In this document: one piece after another, positions 17,752 to 27,408 of the stretch
Numbering within the stretch: the first letter of the stretch is position 1
How the letters are laid out: each line of letters begins with the position of its first letter
NCBI GenBank assembly: GCA_036924855.1
Contig: JBAGRP010000001.1
Location: forward strand, 5,754,001 to 5,818,000
Origin: Nitrobacteraceae bacterium AZCC 2146
Lineage (GTDB): Bacteria > Pseudomonadota > Alphaproteobacteria > Rhizobiales > Xanthobacteraceae
Direction: 5' to 3'
DNA length: 64,000 nucleotides
Notes under the pieces: model-generated
Seen by the model: the letters and a program-made list of their open reading frames with translations, nothing else
Told to the model about the DNA's origin: nothing
Databases searched by the model: none
Program-made: the position numbers and the translations under genes

Positions 17752-19512
17752 ATGAACGCCCAGAGCAAAATCGTCGCCAACATGATCGCGCCCGACACCT
17801 CGGGTATGAACTTTTATCGCGCCGATCCGGCGCTGACCGATCTGTTGCGGATCCATTTGCCGGAGGCGCTCTTCAAGCACATCGAGCCGCATCTCGATCG
17901 TCTCGGTGGCCTCGTCGGCGGCCCGCTCGATGAAGCCGCGCGGATGGCCGACAAACATGTCCCTGTGCTGCATCAGCGCGACAAGTTCGGCCGCGACGCG
18001 CAATGGATCGAATATCACCCGGCCTATCGCGAGCTGGAGCGCGCCGCGTTCGGCGAATTCGGCATTCATGCGATGTCGCACCGCAAGGGCATTCTGGGCT
18101 GGCCGACCACCTATCCGGTGGTCGCCAAGCATGCCTTCACCTTCCTGTTCAACCAGGCCGAATTCGGCATGGGCTGCCCGATCAACGTCACCGACGGCGC
18201 GGCGAAGCTTTTATCGAACTACGGCGACGCCGCGCTGAAGGCAAAATATCTCGATGGTCTGACGCAGACCGATATTGCGAAGCTGACCCAGGGCGGCCAG
18301 TTCATGACCGAGAAGGAGGGCGGCTCCGATGTCGGCAAGCTGACGACCACGGCGGTGCAGGAGGGCGATCACTGGCGCCTCACCGGCGAAAAGTGGTTCT
18401 GCTCCAATGCCGACGCGGAGATCGTGATGCTGCTGGCGCGGCCCGAAGGCGCCGAAGGCGGCACCCGCGGTGTCGGCCTGTTCCTGATGCCGCGGCGACT
18501 CGATGATGGCTCGCCGAACCACTACCGGATCGTGCGCCTGAAGGACAAGCTCGGTACTCGCTCGATGGCATCGGGTGAGATCAAGCTCGAAGGCGCGATC
18601 GCCTATGCGGTCGGCAAGCTCGATCGCGGTTTTGTTCAGATGGCGGAGATGGTGAATTCGAGCCGGCTGTCGAACGGCGTCAAGTCGACATCGCTGATGC
18701 GCCGCGCCTATCACGATGCGATGGCGGTGGCGCGCGGCCGCGTGGTGTTTGGGCAGCGCATCATCGATATGCCCTTGGCGCGGCGGCAACTGATGAAGAT
18801 CATGCTGGCTACCGAGCAGGCGCTGTCGATGAGTTTTCTCACCGCCGACGCGCTGGATCGTGCCGAGGCCGGCAGCCAGGACGCTGCGGCGCTACTGCGC
18901 ATTCTCACGCCGACGCTGAAATTCCGCGCCACCCGCGATGCGCGAAAAGTCTGCGGCGACGCCATGGAGATGCGCGGCGGCATCGGTTATATCGAGGAAT
19001 TCGCCACCGCCCGTCTGCTGCGCGATGCGCATCTCGGTTCGATCTGGGAAGGCACCGGCAATATCGTCGCCCTGGATGCGCTGAAGCGCGCGGTCGGGCG
19101 ACACGGCGCCGAAGCCGCACTGGCGGCGGACCTGCATGCGCGGCTCGATGATTCCACTAGCGTGCCGCAGGCCTGGCGCGACCGCCTGCGCGGCCTCGTG
19201 GACCGCGCCATCGGCTTTGCCCGCGAGGTTGCGGCGCGGGCCGACAACGAGGCCGACGCGCGCCGCGCCACCAGCTCGCTGTATCATGTCGCCAGCGCCG
19301 TCGCGCTGGCCTGGGAAGGCCATCGCATCCATGTGCTGCGTGGCGACGCCCGCCGCCTGCTGCTGTCGCGCCTCGTCATCGACCATCGCCTGATGGCACC
19401 GGACCCGTTTGCCGTGATCGACAGCGCCACGCAGCGCGCGATTGCGGAGCACCTGCTCGGGGAGCGCAATGTGGGAATGGCGGAGGCGGGTGAGTTGGTG
19501 ATGGCGGTGTGA
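17752..19512 (+). CDS. Acyl-CoA dehydrogenase family protein, AidB/FadE-like
   Basis: FAD flavoprotein of 586 residues, longer than the roughly 380 of classical acyl-CoA dehydrogenases. FAD/substrate signature FMTEKEGGSDVG near residue 185, WFCSNADAE, and RGGIGYIEEFATARLLRDA with the end motif IWEGTGNIVALD are the hallmarks of the AidB-like branch. A C-terminal helical extension of about 130 residues follows. Its substrate may be a branched or aromatic acyl-CoA; the neighbouring SDR is divergent and could act with it. Confidence 0.9.
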   Translation: MNAQSKIVANMIAPDTSGMNFYRADPALTDLLRIHLPEALFKHIEPHLDRLGGLVGGPLDEAARMADKHVPVLHQRDKFGRDAQWIEYHPAYRELERAAFGEFGIHAMSHRKGILGWPTTYPVVAKHAFTFLFNQAEFGMGCPINVTDGAAKLLSNYGDAALKAKYLDGLTQTDIAKLTQGGQFMTEKEGGSDVGKLTTTAVQEGDHWRLTGEKWFCSNADAEIVMLLARPEGAEGGTRGVGLFLMPRRLDDGSPNHYRIVRLKDKLGTRSMASGEIKLEGAIAYAVGKLDRGFVQMAEMVNSSRLSNGVKSTSLMRRAYHDAMAVARGRVVFGQRIIDMPLARRQLMKIMLATEQALSMSFLTADALDRAEAGSQDAAALLRILTPTLKFRATRDARKVCGDAMEMRGGIGYIEEFATARLLRDAHLGSIWEGTGNIVALDALKRAVGRHGAEAALAADLHARLDDSTSVPQAWRDRLRGLVDRAIGFAREVAARADNEADARRATSSLYHVASAVALAWEGHRIHVLRGDARRLLLSRLVIDHRLMAPDPFAVIDSATQRAIAEHLLGERNVGMAEAGELVMAV

Positions 19513-19514
19513 CG

Positions 19515-19708
19515 CCTCGTGTCCCGGACGCGGTGCGGCATTCTCAGGCGATGCAAAGCATCGCCGCTATGCCGCTCCGCAGATCCGGGACCCAGCAACG
19601 CAGCGTGACATCTCGTGGGCCCCGGATCAGCAGCACACCATGCCGCCTGACGATGCTTCGCATCGTTAGGAGCGGCATAGTGCGCAGCATCCGGGGCACG
19701 AGGCTCTC
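19515..19708. repeat. Intergenic imperfect inverted repeat
   Basis: Two halves with related but opposed sequence, one containing CGGTGCGGCATTCTC and GCGATGCAAAGCATCGCCGC, the other GACGATGCTTCGCATCGTTAGG and GCATCCGGGGCACGAG, with GATCCGGGACC in the middle. It fills the space between convergent genes and looks like a dispersed chromosomal repeat type. Confidence 0.6.
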
Positions 19709-19713
19709 TGCCT

Positions 19714-21183
19714 TTATTCAAACCCCTTCGGCGCCACGAACCCGCCAAACTCGCGCTCGATCAACTCCGCGAGTTTCAGCGGCGTGCGGTCTTCCAGCCA
19801 GGGGCCGAGGATCTGCAATCCGATCGGCAATCCCTCTTTCGACATCGCCACGGGGATCGCTGTGGCGGGCAGGCCGGGCAGGGTAGCGACGCCGGGCCAG
19901 ATCAGCTGATCGACATATGGATAGTTGATGCCATCGATGTCGATGTGCCGCTTGTCCTGATCCGGCTCATGATCATGCGGATAGGCGGGCGTCGGCATCA
20001 CCGGGCAGATCACCGCATCGAAACTCTTGAACAGCTCGCGCCATTGCGCGCGCAAGCGGGTTCGGCCGCCATCGGCCATCAGCCAGTCGCGATGGCTCAG
20101 CGCGGCGCCGCGCAGGCGCTCGGCGGCGAGGCTATTATCGTTCGAATCGAGTTTCGCCGCGACGGCGACGCCTGCGGCATACTCGTCCGGCGGTGCGCCC
20201 GCGGCGAGCAACGCCACCAGCATTCGCATATAAAGCCGCGCATTGGCTGCCAGGTCGGGCAGCAGCGGGCTTTCTCTGACAATGTGAACCCCCGCCTTGG
20301 TCAAATTCGTGGCGAGGGTTTCAACGGCGCCGCGCACGCTGCTGTCGCTCGGAATCAGCGGATGCACATCGAGCACCAGCACGCGAAAATCCTTCAGCGC
20401 CGTATGTCGCGCCGGCGGCAGCGCGAGCCTGTAGCCGACGCCTTCCTGCCAGGGATCCGGGCCGGCGATGACGTCGAGCAGCACGCCGAGATCGGCGGCG
20501 CAGCGGGCCATCGGCCCGATCACCGAGAGTTCGCGGCCGGACGGCAGCGGTGGAAAGGGCGGCGGGAGGTGGCCGCGGGTCGCCGCCAGCGCGAAGGTCG
20601 GCTTGTGCGCATAGATGCCGCAATAATGTCCGGGCACCCGCAGCGAGCCGCCGATGTCGGAGCCGAGCGACAGCGCGCCGTAGCCCGCCGCCAGCGCCGC
20701 CGAGGAGCCGCCGGACGAGCCGCCCGGCGTGCGGCCGAGATCGAACGGGTTGTTGGTGATGCCGTAGATGTCGTTGTAGCTCTGCCAGTCGCCGAGCCCC
20801 ACCGGAATGTTGGTCTTGGCCAGGACCACGCCGCCGGCATCCTTCACCCGCGTGATCGCGAGCGCGTCTTCGGTCGGGACAAAATCCTTTTGCGACGGAA
20901 AGCCCCATGTGGTGGGTATGCCGGCGACGTTGAAAGACTCCTTCACCGTCATGGGAATGCCGAGCAGCGGTTGGGTTTCGCCGCGCGCCAGTGCGGCATC
21001 GGCGGCCTTGGCGGCTTCAAGCCCGCGGGCGAAATCGCGCACGCAGATGGCATTGACCTTGCCGTCGTGACGCTCGATCTGCGCGATGCTGTCTTGCGCC
21101 AGTTCGACGGCAGAAACTTTCTTGGCCTTCAGCGCCGCCGACATCTCGGTGGCAGTTGCGAAAATCGATGGCGATGCGGCCAA
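19714..21183 (-). CDS. Amidase (amidase signature family)
   Basis: Amidase of 489 residues. The triad regions are IPMTVKESFNVAG (Lys), GGSSGGSSAALAAG (cis-Ser) and GSDIGGSLRVPGHYCG (nucleophile Ser), then HKPTFAL. I prefer a TTG start at 21183, 6 bases after AGGAGA, over the ATG at 21246 that has no ribosome-binding site and adds 21 unfamiliar residues. It does not belong to the ABC-amidase operon and has no AtzG partner. The alpha/beta hydrolase gene upstream runs the same way and could be cotranscribed. Confidence 0.88.
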   Translation of the reverse strand: MAASPSIFATATEMSAALKAKKVSAVELAQDSIAQIERHDGKVNAICVRDFARGLEAAKAADAALARGETQPLLGIPMTVKESFNVAGIPTTWGFPSQKDFVPTEDALAITRVKDAGGVVLAKTNIPVGLGDWQSYNDIYGITNNPFDLGRTPGGSSGGSSAALAAGYGALSLGSDIGGSLRVPGHYCGIYAHKPTFALAATRGHLPPPFPPLPSGRELSVIGPMARCAADLGVLLDVIAGPDPWQEGVGYRLALPPARHTALKDFRVLVLDVHPLIPSDSSVRGAVETLATNLTKAGVHIVRESPLLPDLAANARLYMRMLVALLAAGAPPDEYAAGVAVAAKLDSNDNSLAAERLRGAALSHRDWLMADGGRTRLRAQWRELFKSFDAVICPVMPTPAYPHDHEPDQDKRHIDIDGINYPYVDQLIWPGVATLPGLPATAIPVAMSKEGLPIGLQILGPWLEDRTPLKLAELIEREFGGFVAPKGFE

Positions 21184-21248
21184 GACACGTCTCCTGCTGA
21201 CGGATGAAGCAGACAGGAACATGCGCAGTTTGGGCGGATGGTGCAAGG

Positions 21249-22403
21249 CTACCGCGGCGCATGGGCCTCGCGCAAAAATTGCAGTAGTAGCCGGCTTACT
21301 TCATCCGGCTGCTCCTGCTGCACCCAATGGCCAGCGCCGTCGATCAGATGGACGCTTCGCATGTCGGTGCAGGCTGTTGTCTGCATCGCCTCGATGGCGC
21401 CGGGGCGTTGGTAGATGCCCCAGTCCTGCCGGCCGGAGATGAAGCAGGAGGGCACATCGATGGTGCGACCTGACCAGGTTTCGTATTCGGCGGTGAAGGC
21501 GCCCGAGGTTCCGCAGCGATACCATTGCAGGCCGCCCTGGAATCCAGTGCGGGCATATTCGCCGGCGTAGAAGGAAAGCTCGTTGTCCGGCAGCCATGTG
21601 CAGGCGGCGATCTGCGCGGCATTAGGCATCTCCCCGGCAACCGTTTCGGCCATGGTCTTGCCGAGGTCCATCACATAATAGGTCGGCAGTTTCGCCAGTT
21701 CGCTCGCGCTCCATGCGTGCAACGGATACGGCGTGTTGCCCGGCCAGTCCGCGCTCTTGTGGTGATAATACGCCCGCAGGAAATCATGCACGCCCTGGGG
21801 TGCGTGCTGCATGTCGGCATTGGCCTCGCGCTTTGAGTAGTACCATTGATAGTGCTCGCGCGGTCGGGAGAGGGCGGCGAGATCGCGATGAATCGGGTCT
21901 GCCGGTTTTGGCGACGTCGGCGCATCCGCCGTGTTGAACGGCAGCGGCGGCGGGCCGGAAAACGGCGCGCTCATCAAGGCGACCGATCGAAACACATCGG
22001 GCCGCACCAGCGCGCACCATGCTGCAACGGAAGAACCGAAATCGTGGCCGACCACGGCATCTACCGCGCGATAACCGAACGCCGACACCAGCCCCAGCGC
22101 GTCGCGCACCAGGTTGAGCAGGCGGAACGAGCCGAGATCGCCATCGTAGTCGCTGTCCCAGCCGGTGGTACGGCCATAGCCGCGCTGGTCAGGCGCGATC
22201 ACGTGATAGCCCGCGGCGGCAAGCTGCGGCATCACCTTGCGCCAGCTATAGGCCAGTTCCGGAAAGCCATGCAGCAGCAATACGCAGGGCCGGTCTTTGC
22301 TCTCGAAGCCGGCTTCGAGCACGTGCATGCGCAGCCCGTTGATATCGACGACGAAGCGCGAGCGAATTCCGGGTGGCAGAATACTTGAATCGATGGGTGT
22401 CAA
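21249..22403 (-). CDS. Epoxide hydrolase-like alpha/beta hydrolase
   Basis: Alpha/beta hydrolase of 384 residues. The oxyanion motif is LLLHGFPELAYSWR, the nucleophile elbow GHDFGSSVA (Asp nucleophile, as in epoxide hydrolases and haloalkane dehalogenases), and the catalytic His lies in GAGHWVQQEQPDEV. The HGxP motif and a Tyr-rich cap favour epoxide hydrolase. Substrate unknown; the amidase gene follows 65 bases downstream. Confidence 0.88.
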   Translation of the reverse strand: MTPIDSSILPPGIRSRFVVDINGLRMHVLEAGFESKDRPCVLLLHGFPELAYSWRKVMPQLAAAGYHVIAPDQRGYGRTTGWDSDYDGDLGSFRLLNLVRDALGLVSAFGYRAVDAVVGHDFGSSVAAWCALVRPDVFRSVALMSAPFSGPPPLPFNTADAPTSPKPADPIHRDLAALSRPREHYQWYYSKREANADMQHAPQGVHDFLRAYYHHKSADWPGNTPYPLHAWSASELAKLPTYYVMDLGKTMAETVAGEMPNAAQIAACTWLPDNELSFYAGEYARTGFQGGLQWYRCGTSGAFTAEYETWSGRTIDVPSCFISGRQDWGIYQRPGAIEAMQTTACTDMRSVHLIDGAGHWVQQEQPDEVSRLLLQFLREAHAPR

Positions 22404-22462
22404 TTTGTCTCCTCGCCGGGCAACGAGACTTCACTCCATCGCAGGCAGAGCGAAAAGACAAC

Positions 22463-23701
22463 CTACCTCTGGAACCGCGCCACCAGTTCCACATGTGGCG
22501 TGTGGCGGAACTGGTCCACCGGGGTGACGCTCTCGATCTTGTAGCCGCCGTCGATCAGGATTCGCGCATCGCGCGCAAAGGTCTGCACGTTGCACGACAC
22601 CGCGACGACCACAGTGATCTTGCTGGCCGCGAGTTTTTCGACTTGCGCCTGCGCGCCCTGGCGCGGCGGATCGAACACCACCGCGTCGTAGTCGCGTAAT
22701 TCCTGCGGCACCAGCGGGCGCCGGAACAGGTCGCGCGCTTCGGCCTTGATCGGCTTCAGGCCGGACGCCTCCTTGATCGCCTGCTGCAGCGAGATGATCG
22801 CACCGGCGTCGCTGTCGAACGCTGCGATCCGCGATTTCGCGGCGAGCCTCAAAGCAAAAGGCCCGACGCCGCAAAACAGGTCGGCAATATACTTTGATCC
22901 CTTGCATGCCTTGACGACAAGCGCGGCCAAAGCCTCTTCGCCCGCGGCAGTGGCCTGCAGGAACGACCCCGGCGGCAACACCACTTGCGCAGTGCCGACT
23001 TCGATCACCGGCGGCGAGCGCATGATGACCAATTCGCCGTGCCGCGTCAGCCGTGCGAGGCGGTGCTGTTCGGCGAGGCGCGACAGCATCGCAATCATCG
23101 GCGTCGGCAGCGGGCCGGTGCCGCGGACATCGACGTCGAGGCCGTTGCTGGCGGCAGTGACCTGAATGTCGAGCGGCTTATTGGTGGGCTTCAACAAATC
23201 GGCCAGCGCACGCGCGGCGTCGAGTGCGCCCTTGAGCCCGGGATCGAGGATCGGGCAATCGTCGATGGCGATGATGGCGTGGCTGGCGGTGGCGGCGAAG
23301 CCGACACGCAAGGCGCCGTCGCTCCCGCGTCGCGCATGTACGGTGATGCGACGGCGGCCGGCGCCATGAGCATCGATGATCGGATCCACCGGGCAGTCGA
23401 TCTTTGCATGCGCCAGCGTATCGATGACGATCTGGCGCTTCCACGCCTGATAGGGATCGGGCTGCCAGTGCTGGATTGCGCAGCCGCCGCAGCGGCCGAA
23501 GTATGTACAGAACGGATCGATGCGTTCGGCACTGGCGGTCTCGACGCAGGTGAGATGCCGTCGCTCCGGATGTTCGGCGACGCGCTCGGCGTCGATGGTT
23601 TCACCCGCCAGCGTGTAGGGCACGAACAGCGTCTCGCCGCCGGCGAAGCTGACGCCGTCGCCGCGCTGGCCGACGTGATCGATGGTCAGGCGTTCAACCA
23701 C
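22463..23701 (-). CDS. Class I SAM-dependent RNA methyltransferase, RumA/TrmA family (RlmD-like)
   Basis: Methylates C5 of a uridine in rRNA or tRNA. The start is the GTG at 23701 (protein begins [16 protein letters not shown]), overlapping the tlyA stop by 8 bases; the longer ORF to 23809 lies inside tlyA. A TRAM-like N-terminal region is followed by [10 protein letters not shown], the likely iron-sulfur Cys cluster, then a Rossmann methyltransferase domain ([12 protein letters not shown]). VFDPPRQGA and the catalytic Cys in [10 protein letters not shown] end the protein. Target (23S rRNA versus tRNA) is not decided by the sequence alone. Confidence 0.9.
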   Translation of the reverse strand: MVERLTIDHVGQRGDGVSFAGGETLFVPYTLAGETIDAERVAEHPERRHLTCVETASAERIDPFCTYFGRCGGCAIQHWQPDPYQAWKRQIVIDTLAHAKIDCPVDPIIDAHGAGRRRITVHARRGSDGALRVGFAATASHAIIAIDDCPILDPGLKGALDAARALADLLKPTNKPLDIQVTAASNGLDVDVRGTGPLPTPMIAMLSRLAEQHRLARLTRHGELVIMRSPPVIEVGTAQVVLPPGSFLQATAAGEEALAALVVKACKGSKYIADLFCGVGPFALRLAAKSRIAAFDSDAGAIISLQQAIKEASGLKPIKAEARDLFRRPLVPQELRDYDAVVFDPPRQGAQAQVEKLAASKITVVVAVSCNVQTFARDARILIDGGYKIESVTPVDQFRHTPHVELVARFQR

Positions 23702-24455
23702 GGCGCGCGCCGAGGAAGAATTCGAGATTGCCGTCGCCGCCGGCGATGGAGGAGGGGAAGATTTCAATGTCAGTACAGCCTTGTGCCGCCGCGAACGCGG
23801 CGATGTCATCGCACACCGCCTGGTGTACGGCCGGGTCCTTGATGATGCCGCGCTTGGAATGTTTTCGCGGCGCCTCGAACTGCGGTTTGATGAGCGCCAG
23901 CAGATGCATCGGCGCGGCCGCCAGAGACAGCGCCACCGGCAGCACGGCCTTCAGCGAGATGAAGCTGACGTCGATGACGACGACATCCGGCCGCGCCGGC
24001 AGTCGTTTGTTCTCGTAAGCGCGGATGTCGGTCTCTTCCATCGAGACAATCTTCGGGTGGCCGCGCAGCGACGGATGCAACTGGCTGCGGCCGACATCGA
24101 TGGCAAACACCATGCTGGCACCGTTGGCGAGCAGCACTTCGGTGAAGCCGCCGGTGGAGGCGCCGACATCGAGGCAGATGTGGTCCTCGATTTCGATCGG
24201 ATAGCGCTCCAGCGCGCCGGACAGTTTGACGCCGCCGCGCGACACGAAGGGATGCGCCGGCTGCGCCTGCAGCACCGCATCTTCCGGAATGCTCTCGGAG
24301 GCCTTGGCGACGAGCTTGTGGTCGGCGGTGACGAGGCCGGCCTCGATCGCCGCCTGCGCCCGCGCCCGGCTCTCGAACAGGCCGCGTTCGACCAGCAACA
24401 GGTCGGCGCGCTTGCGCGAGGTCGGTTCGTTGATGGGGCGCTTGGCCACGTTCAA
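23694..24455 (-). CDS. tlyA: TlyA-family rRNA 2'-O-methyltransferase (hemolysin A-like)
   Basis: Protein of 253 residues with an N-terminal S4 RNA-binding domain ([20 protein letters not shown], residues about 16-60) and an FtsJ-like methyltransferase domain starting at [10 protein letters not shown]. The SAM motif is [16 protein letters not shown], and the K-D-K-type catalytic residues are in SRGGVKL and VSFISLK/LIKPQFE. TlyA proteins 2'-O-methylate cytidines of rRNA. It overlaps both neighbours by a few bases, so the three genes form one transcript downstream of dxs. Confidence 0.93.
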   Translation of the reverse strand: MNVAKRPINEPTSRKRADLLLVERGLFESRARAQAAIEAGLVTADHKLVAKASESIPEDAVLQAQPAHPFVSRGGVKLSGALERYPIEIEDHICLDVGASTGGFTEVLLANGASMVFAIDVGRSQLHPSLRGHPKIVSMEETDIRAYENKRLPARPDVVVIDVSFISLKAVLPVALSLAAAPMHLLALIKPQFEAPRKHSKRGIIKDPAVHQAVCDDIAAFAAAQGCTDIEIFPSSIAGGDGNLEFFLGARRG

Positions 24456-25003
24456 CGCGCTGCATGGTTGGCGGCGAGCCGCACGCAGGCTTCGAACGCC
24501 GAGAGGTCGTGCCAGATATCGGCCGGCTTCTGCGACGGCACGATCAGCGGCGCGCCGTGCAGGTCGAGCGCATGGATCATCATCAGATTGTCGGTGTGGC
24601 CGAAGTCTTCGACAGTCAGGCCGTCGGCATCGACGAGATGGCCGTCATGTGATGTGACGTCGGTGAATTTGCGCACGCGTTCGACATACAGTGCAGGGTC
24701 GTTGCTATAGCCAAAACATAGTTTGCCGCGGCCAGCCATATAGCCAAGCTCATAGACCGTGCCGGCATCGGCGCCCGGGCCGCGGAACGGTGTCAGATTG
24801 GCGATGATGGCGTCGGCCTCGTTCATCATGGCCTCGTTGCCGCGGAAAATCTGGAGAGAGGCGTCATCAGCCGCAAGGTCGATGGCATTGTCGAGCGGGT
24901 ACAGCCCGGTCAGGCCGTGTCGTGCGCATAGCTCGACCTTGCGCAATCCGATAGCCACTGCATCCGGCAGGAACACATCGGGACCTGCCAGATAGATTTT
25001 CAT
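24452..25003 (-). CDS. Nucleoside 2-deoxyribosyltransferase
   Basis: Protein of 183 residues from ATG 25003. It has the characteristic N-terminus MKIYLAGPDVFLPDA and NEADAIIANLTPFRGPGADAGTVYELG, with the catalytic Glu in the YELGYMAGRGK segment. The enzyme swaps or hydrolyses the base of 2'-deoxynucleosides in salvage. Its stop overlaps the tlyA start by 4 bases, an uncommon insertion of a salvage enzyme into the dxs-tlyA neighbourhood. Confidence 0.88.
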   Translation of the reverse strand: MKIYLAGPDVFLPDAVAIGLRKVELCARHGLTGLYPLDNAIDLAADDASLQIFRGNEAMMNEADAIIANLTPFRGPGADAGTVYELGYMAGRGKLCFGYSNDPALYVERVRKFTDVTSHDGHLVDADGLTVEDFGHTDNLMMIHALDLHGAPLIVPSQKPADIWHDLSAFEACVRLAANHAAR

Positions 25004-25017
25004 TGTCAAATGCACTC

Positions 25018-25104
25018 ATCGTCATTGCGAGGAGCACTTGCGACGAAGCAATCCAGTCTTCGCCTGCAGCCTCTGGATTGCTTCGCTGCGCTCGCAATGA
25101 CGAA
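25018..25104. repeat. Intergenic inverted repeat
   Basis: Outer arms CGTCATTGCGAG and CTCGCAATGACG and inner arms CGAAGCAATCCAG and CTGGATTGCTTCG form a long imperfect hairpin between dxs and the deoxyribosyltransferase gene. It may act as an intercistronic terminator. It is a different repeat type from those at 4.3, 10 and 19.5 kb. Confidence 0.7.
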
Positions 25105-25132
25105 CGCAGCGCTGTCGCGTTCAAGCGAGGCT

Positions 25133-27058
25133 TCAGGCCAGCTTCACCGTTTCGGCCTTGAAATCCTTGCCGAGGGTTTCGAACACCTTGGTGACGATAC
25201 CCTTGGCGTCGAGGCCAGCACGGGCGTACATCGCTGCCGGCGAGTCGTGGTCCTGGAACAGGTCGGGCAGCACCAGCGAGCGCATCCGCAGCCCGCTGTC
25301 GAGCATGCCGTGCTCGGCCAGCATCTGCATGACGTGCGAGCCGAAGCCGCCGATCGAGCCTTCCTCGATGGTCAGCAGGATCTCGTGGTCGCGCGCCAGC
25401 TTCAGAATCATGTCCTCGTCGAGCGGCTTCATGAAGCGCGCATCGGCGATGGTGGTGGAGAGGCCATGGGCGGCGAGTTCGTCGGCGGCCTTCTCGCATT
25501 CGGCGAGGCGGGTGCCGAACGACAGCAGCGCGATCTTGCTGCCCTCGCGGACGATGCGGCCCTTGCCGATTTCGAGCGGCACGCCGAATTCCGGCATCTC
25601 GACGCCACGGCCTTCGCCGCGCGGGTAGCGCAGCGCGCTCGGCCGGTCATTGATGGCCACTTGCGTCGCGACCATGTGCACCAGTTCAGCCTCGTCCGAC
25701 GCCGCCATGATGACGAAGCCGGGCAGGCAGCCGAGGTAGGCGTTGTCGAATGATCCGGCATGGGTGGCGCCGTCGGCGCCGACCAGACCGGCGCGGTCGA
25801 TGGCGAAACGTACCGGCAGGCCCTGAATCGCCACGTCGTGGACGATCTGGTCATAGCCGCGCTGCAGGAAGGTCGAATAGATCGCGCAAAACGGCTTGTA
25901 GCCTTCGGTGGCGAGGCCGGCGGCGAAAGTCACGGCGTGCTGCTCGGCGATGCCGACGTCGAAGGTGCGGTCCGGAAAGGCCTTGTTGAAGATATCGACG
26001 CCGGTGCCCGACGGCATCGCCGCGGTGATAGCGACGATTTTTTCGTCTTTCTCGGCCTCCTTGACGAGGGAAGCGCCGAACACGTTCTGGTACGAGGGGG
26101 CGTTGGGCTTGGATTTCGACTGCGCGCCGGTCGCCACGTCGAACTTGACCACCGCGTGGTACTTGTCGGCGGCGGCTTCGGCCGGGCCGTAGCCTTTGCC
26201 CTTTTGCGTGACGACATGGACCAGGATCGGGCCGGTCTCCATGTCGCGCACGTTCTGCAGCACGGGCAGCAGATGGTCGAGGTTGTGACCGTCGATCGGG
26301 CCGACGTAGTAGAATCCGAGTTCCTCGAACAGGGTACCGCCGCCGGCCATGAAGGCACGGGAGTATTCCTCGACCCGACCGGCACGGTCTGCGATCAGCT
26401 TTGGCAGATGCTTGCCGAGCTGTTTTGCGGCTTCGCGCAGCGAGCGATAGGTTTTGCCCGAATACAATCGCGACAGATAGGCCGACATTGCGCCGACAGG
26501 CGGCGCAATCGACATGTCGTTGTCATTGAGGATGACGATCAGGCGGGAATTCATCGCGCCGGCGTTGTTCATGGCCTCATAGGCCATGCCGGCCGACATC
26601 GCACCGTCACCGATCACGGCGATAACGTTATTCTTGCCGCCGGAAAGGTCACGGGCGACGGCCATGCCGAGGCCGGCGGAAATCGAGGTCGAGGAATGCG
26701 CCGCGCCAAACGGATCGTAGTCGCTCTCGGTGCGCTTGGTGAATCCGGACAGGCCGCCCGCGGTACGCAGGGTGCGGATCCGGTCGCGGCGGCCGGTCAG
26801 GATCTTGTGCGGATAGGCCTGATGGCCGACGTCCCAGATCAGGCGGTCGCGCGGGGTGTCGAACACGTAGTGCAAGGCGGTGGTCAGTTCGACGACGCCG
26901 AGGCCGGCGCCGAAATGGCCGCCGGTCACCGACACCGCATCGATGGTCTCCTGACGCAATTCGTCGGCGACCTGTCGAACCTGCTCGACCTTCAGCTTGC
27001 GCAGGTCTTCCGGAGTCCGGATGGTATCGAGCAGCGGTGTCTTACTAAAATCGGTCAC
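25133..27058 (-). CDS. dxs: 1-deoxy-D-xylulose-5-phosphate synthase
   Basis: First enzyme of the MEP isoprenoid pathway, condensing pyruvate and glyceraldehyde-3-phosphate with thiamine diphosphate. The GTG start at 27058 yields 641 residues, the usual DXS length, beginning [20 protein letters not shown]. Motifs are [20 protein letters not shown], the ThDP-binding [18 protein letters not shown], and the pyrimidine-domain segment [17 protein letters not shown]. The ORF reads on to 27130, but those codons lack family likeness. Confidence 0.96.
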   Translation of the reverse strand: MTDFSKTPLLDTIRTPEDLRKLKVEQVRQVADELRQETIDAVSVTGGHFGAGLGVVELTTALHYVFDTPRDRLIWDVGHQAYPHKILTGRRDRIRTLRTAGGLSGFTKRTESDYDPFGAAHSSTSISAGLGMAVARDLSGGKNNVIAVIGDGAMSAGMAYEAMNNAGAMNSRLIVILNDNDMSIAPPVGAMSAYLSRLYSGKTYRSLREAAKQLGKHLPKLIADRAGRVEEYSRAFMAGGGTLFEELGFYYVGPIDGHNLDHLLPVLQNVRDMETGPILVHVVTQKGKGYGPAEAAADKYHAVVKFDVATGAQSKSKPNAPSYQNVFGASLVKEAEKDEKIVAITAAMPSGTGVDIFNKAFPDRTFDVGIAEQHAVTFAAGLATEGYKPFCAIYSTFLQRGYDQIVHDVAIQGLPVRFAIDRAGLVGADGATHAGSFDNAYLGCLPGFVIMAASDEAELVHMVATQVAINDRPSALRYPRGEGRGVEMPEFGVPLEIGKGRIVREGSKIALLSFGTRLAECEKAADELAAHGLSTTIADARFMKPLDEDMILKLARDHEILLTIEEGSIGGFGSHVMQMLAEHGMLDSGLRMRSLVLPDLFQDHDSPAAMYARAGLDAKGIVTKVFETLGKDFKAETVKLA

Positions 27059-27408
27059 GGCACTATTCCAATTTTTCACGTCCGGGACTGCGTTCGGCTC
27101 CGGATCCCGCCGGCGTTTCCGCGCGGACACAATCCGGACACTCGCAGCCTCCAGAACCGGGAAGCCTTATTCGAAGCCTTATAATGGGCTTCGCTGTTTC
27201 ACTGTGATATCTAGCATGCTTGGCAGCTCCCTCCTTCTGGGCATTTTTGCCAGATGATTGAAGCGCTTATCAACGTTAACGACCGGCATTTCAGCGCGCT
27301 CGTCAGCGCATAGTCTCAGTCCCTTTACACCAAAGCGGCGGCCAAAGCCAACCGCGCCGCCATGTCTTCGGCGGGTGTGTTTTTATTTTAATGCACGTAA
27401 TAGTAGCA
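27059..27408. other. Intergenic region between dxs and the membrane hydrolase gene
   Basis: A 350-base gap that must hold the dxs promoter on the minus strand. It is less GC-rich near 27,230-27,400. I see no RNA gene, repeat or credible small ORF in it; short ORFs predicted across it lack ribosome-binding sites and codon bias. Confidence 0.5.
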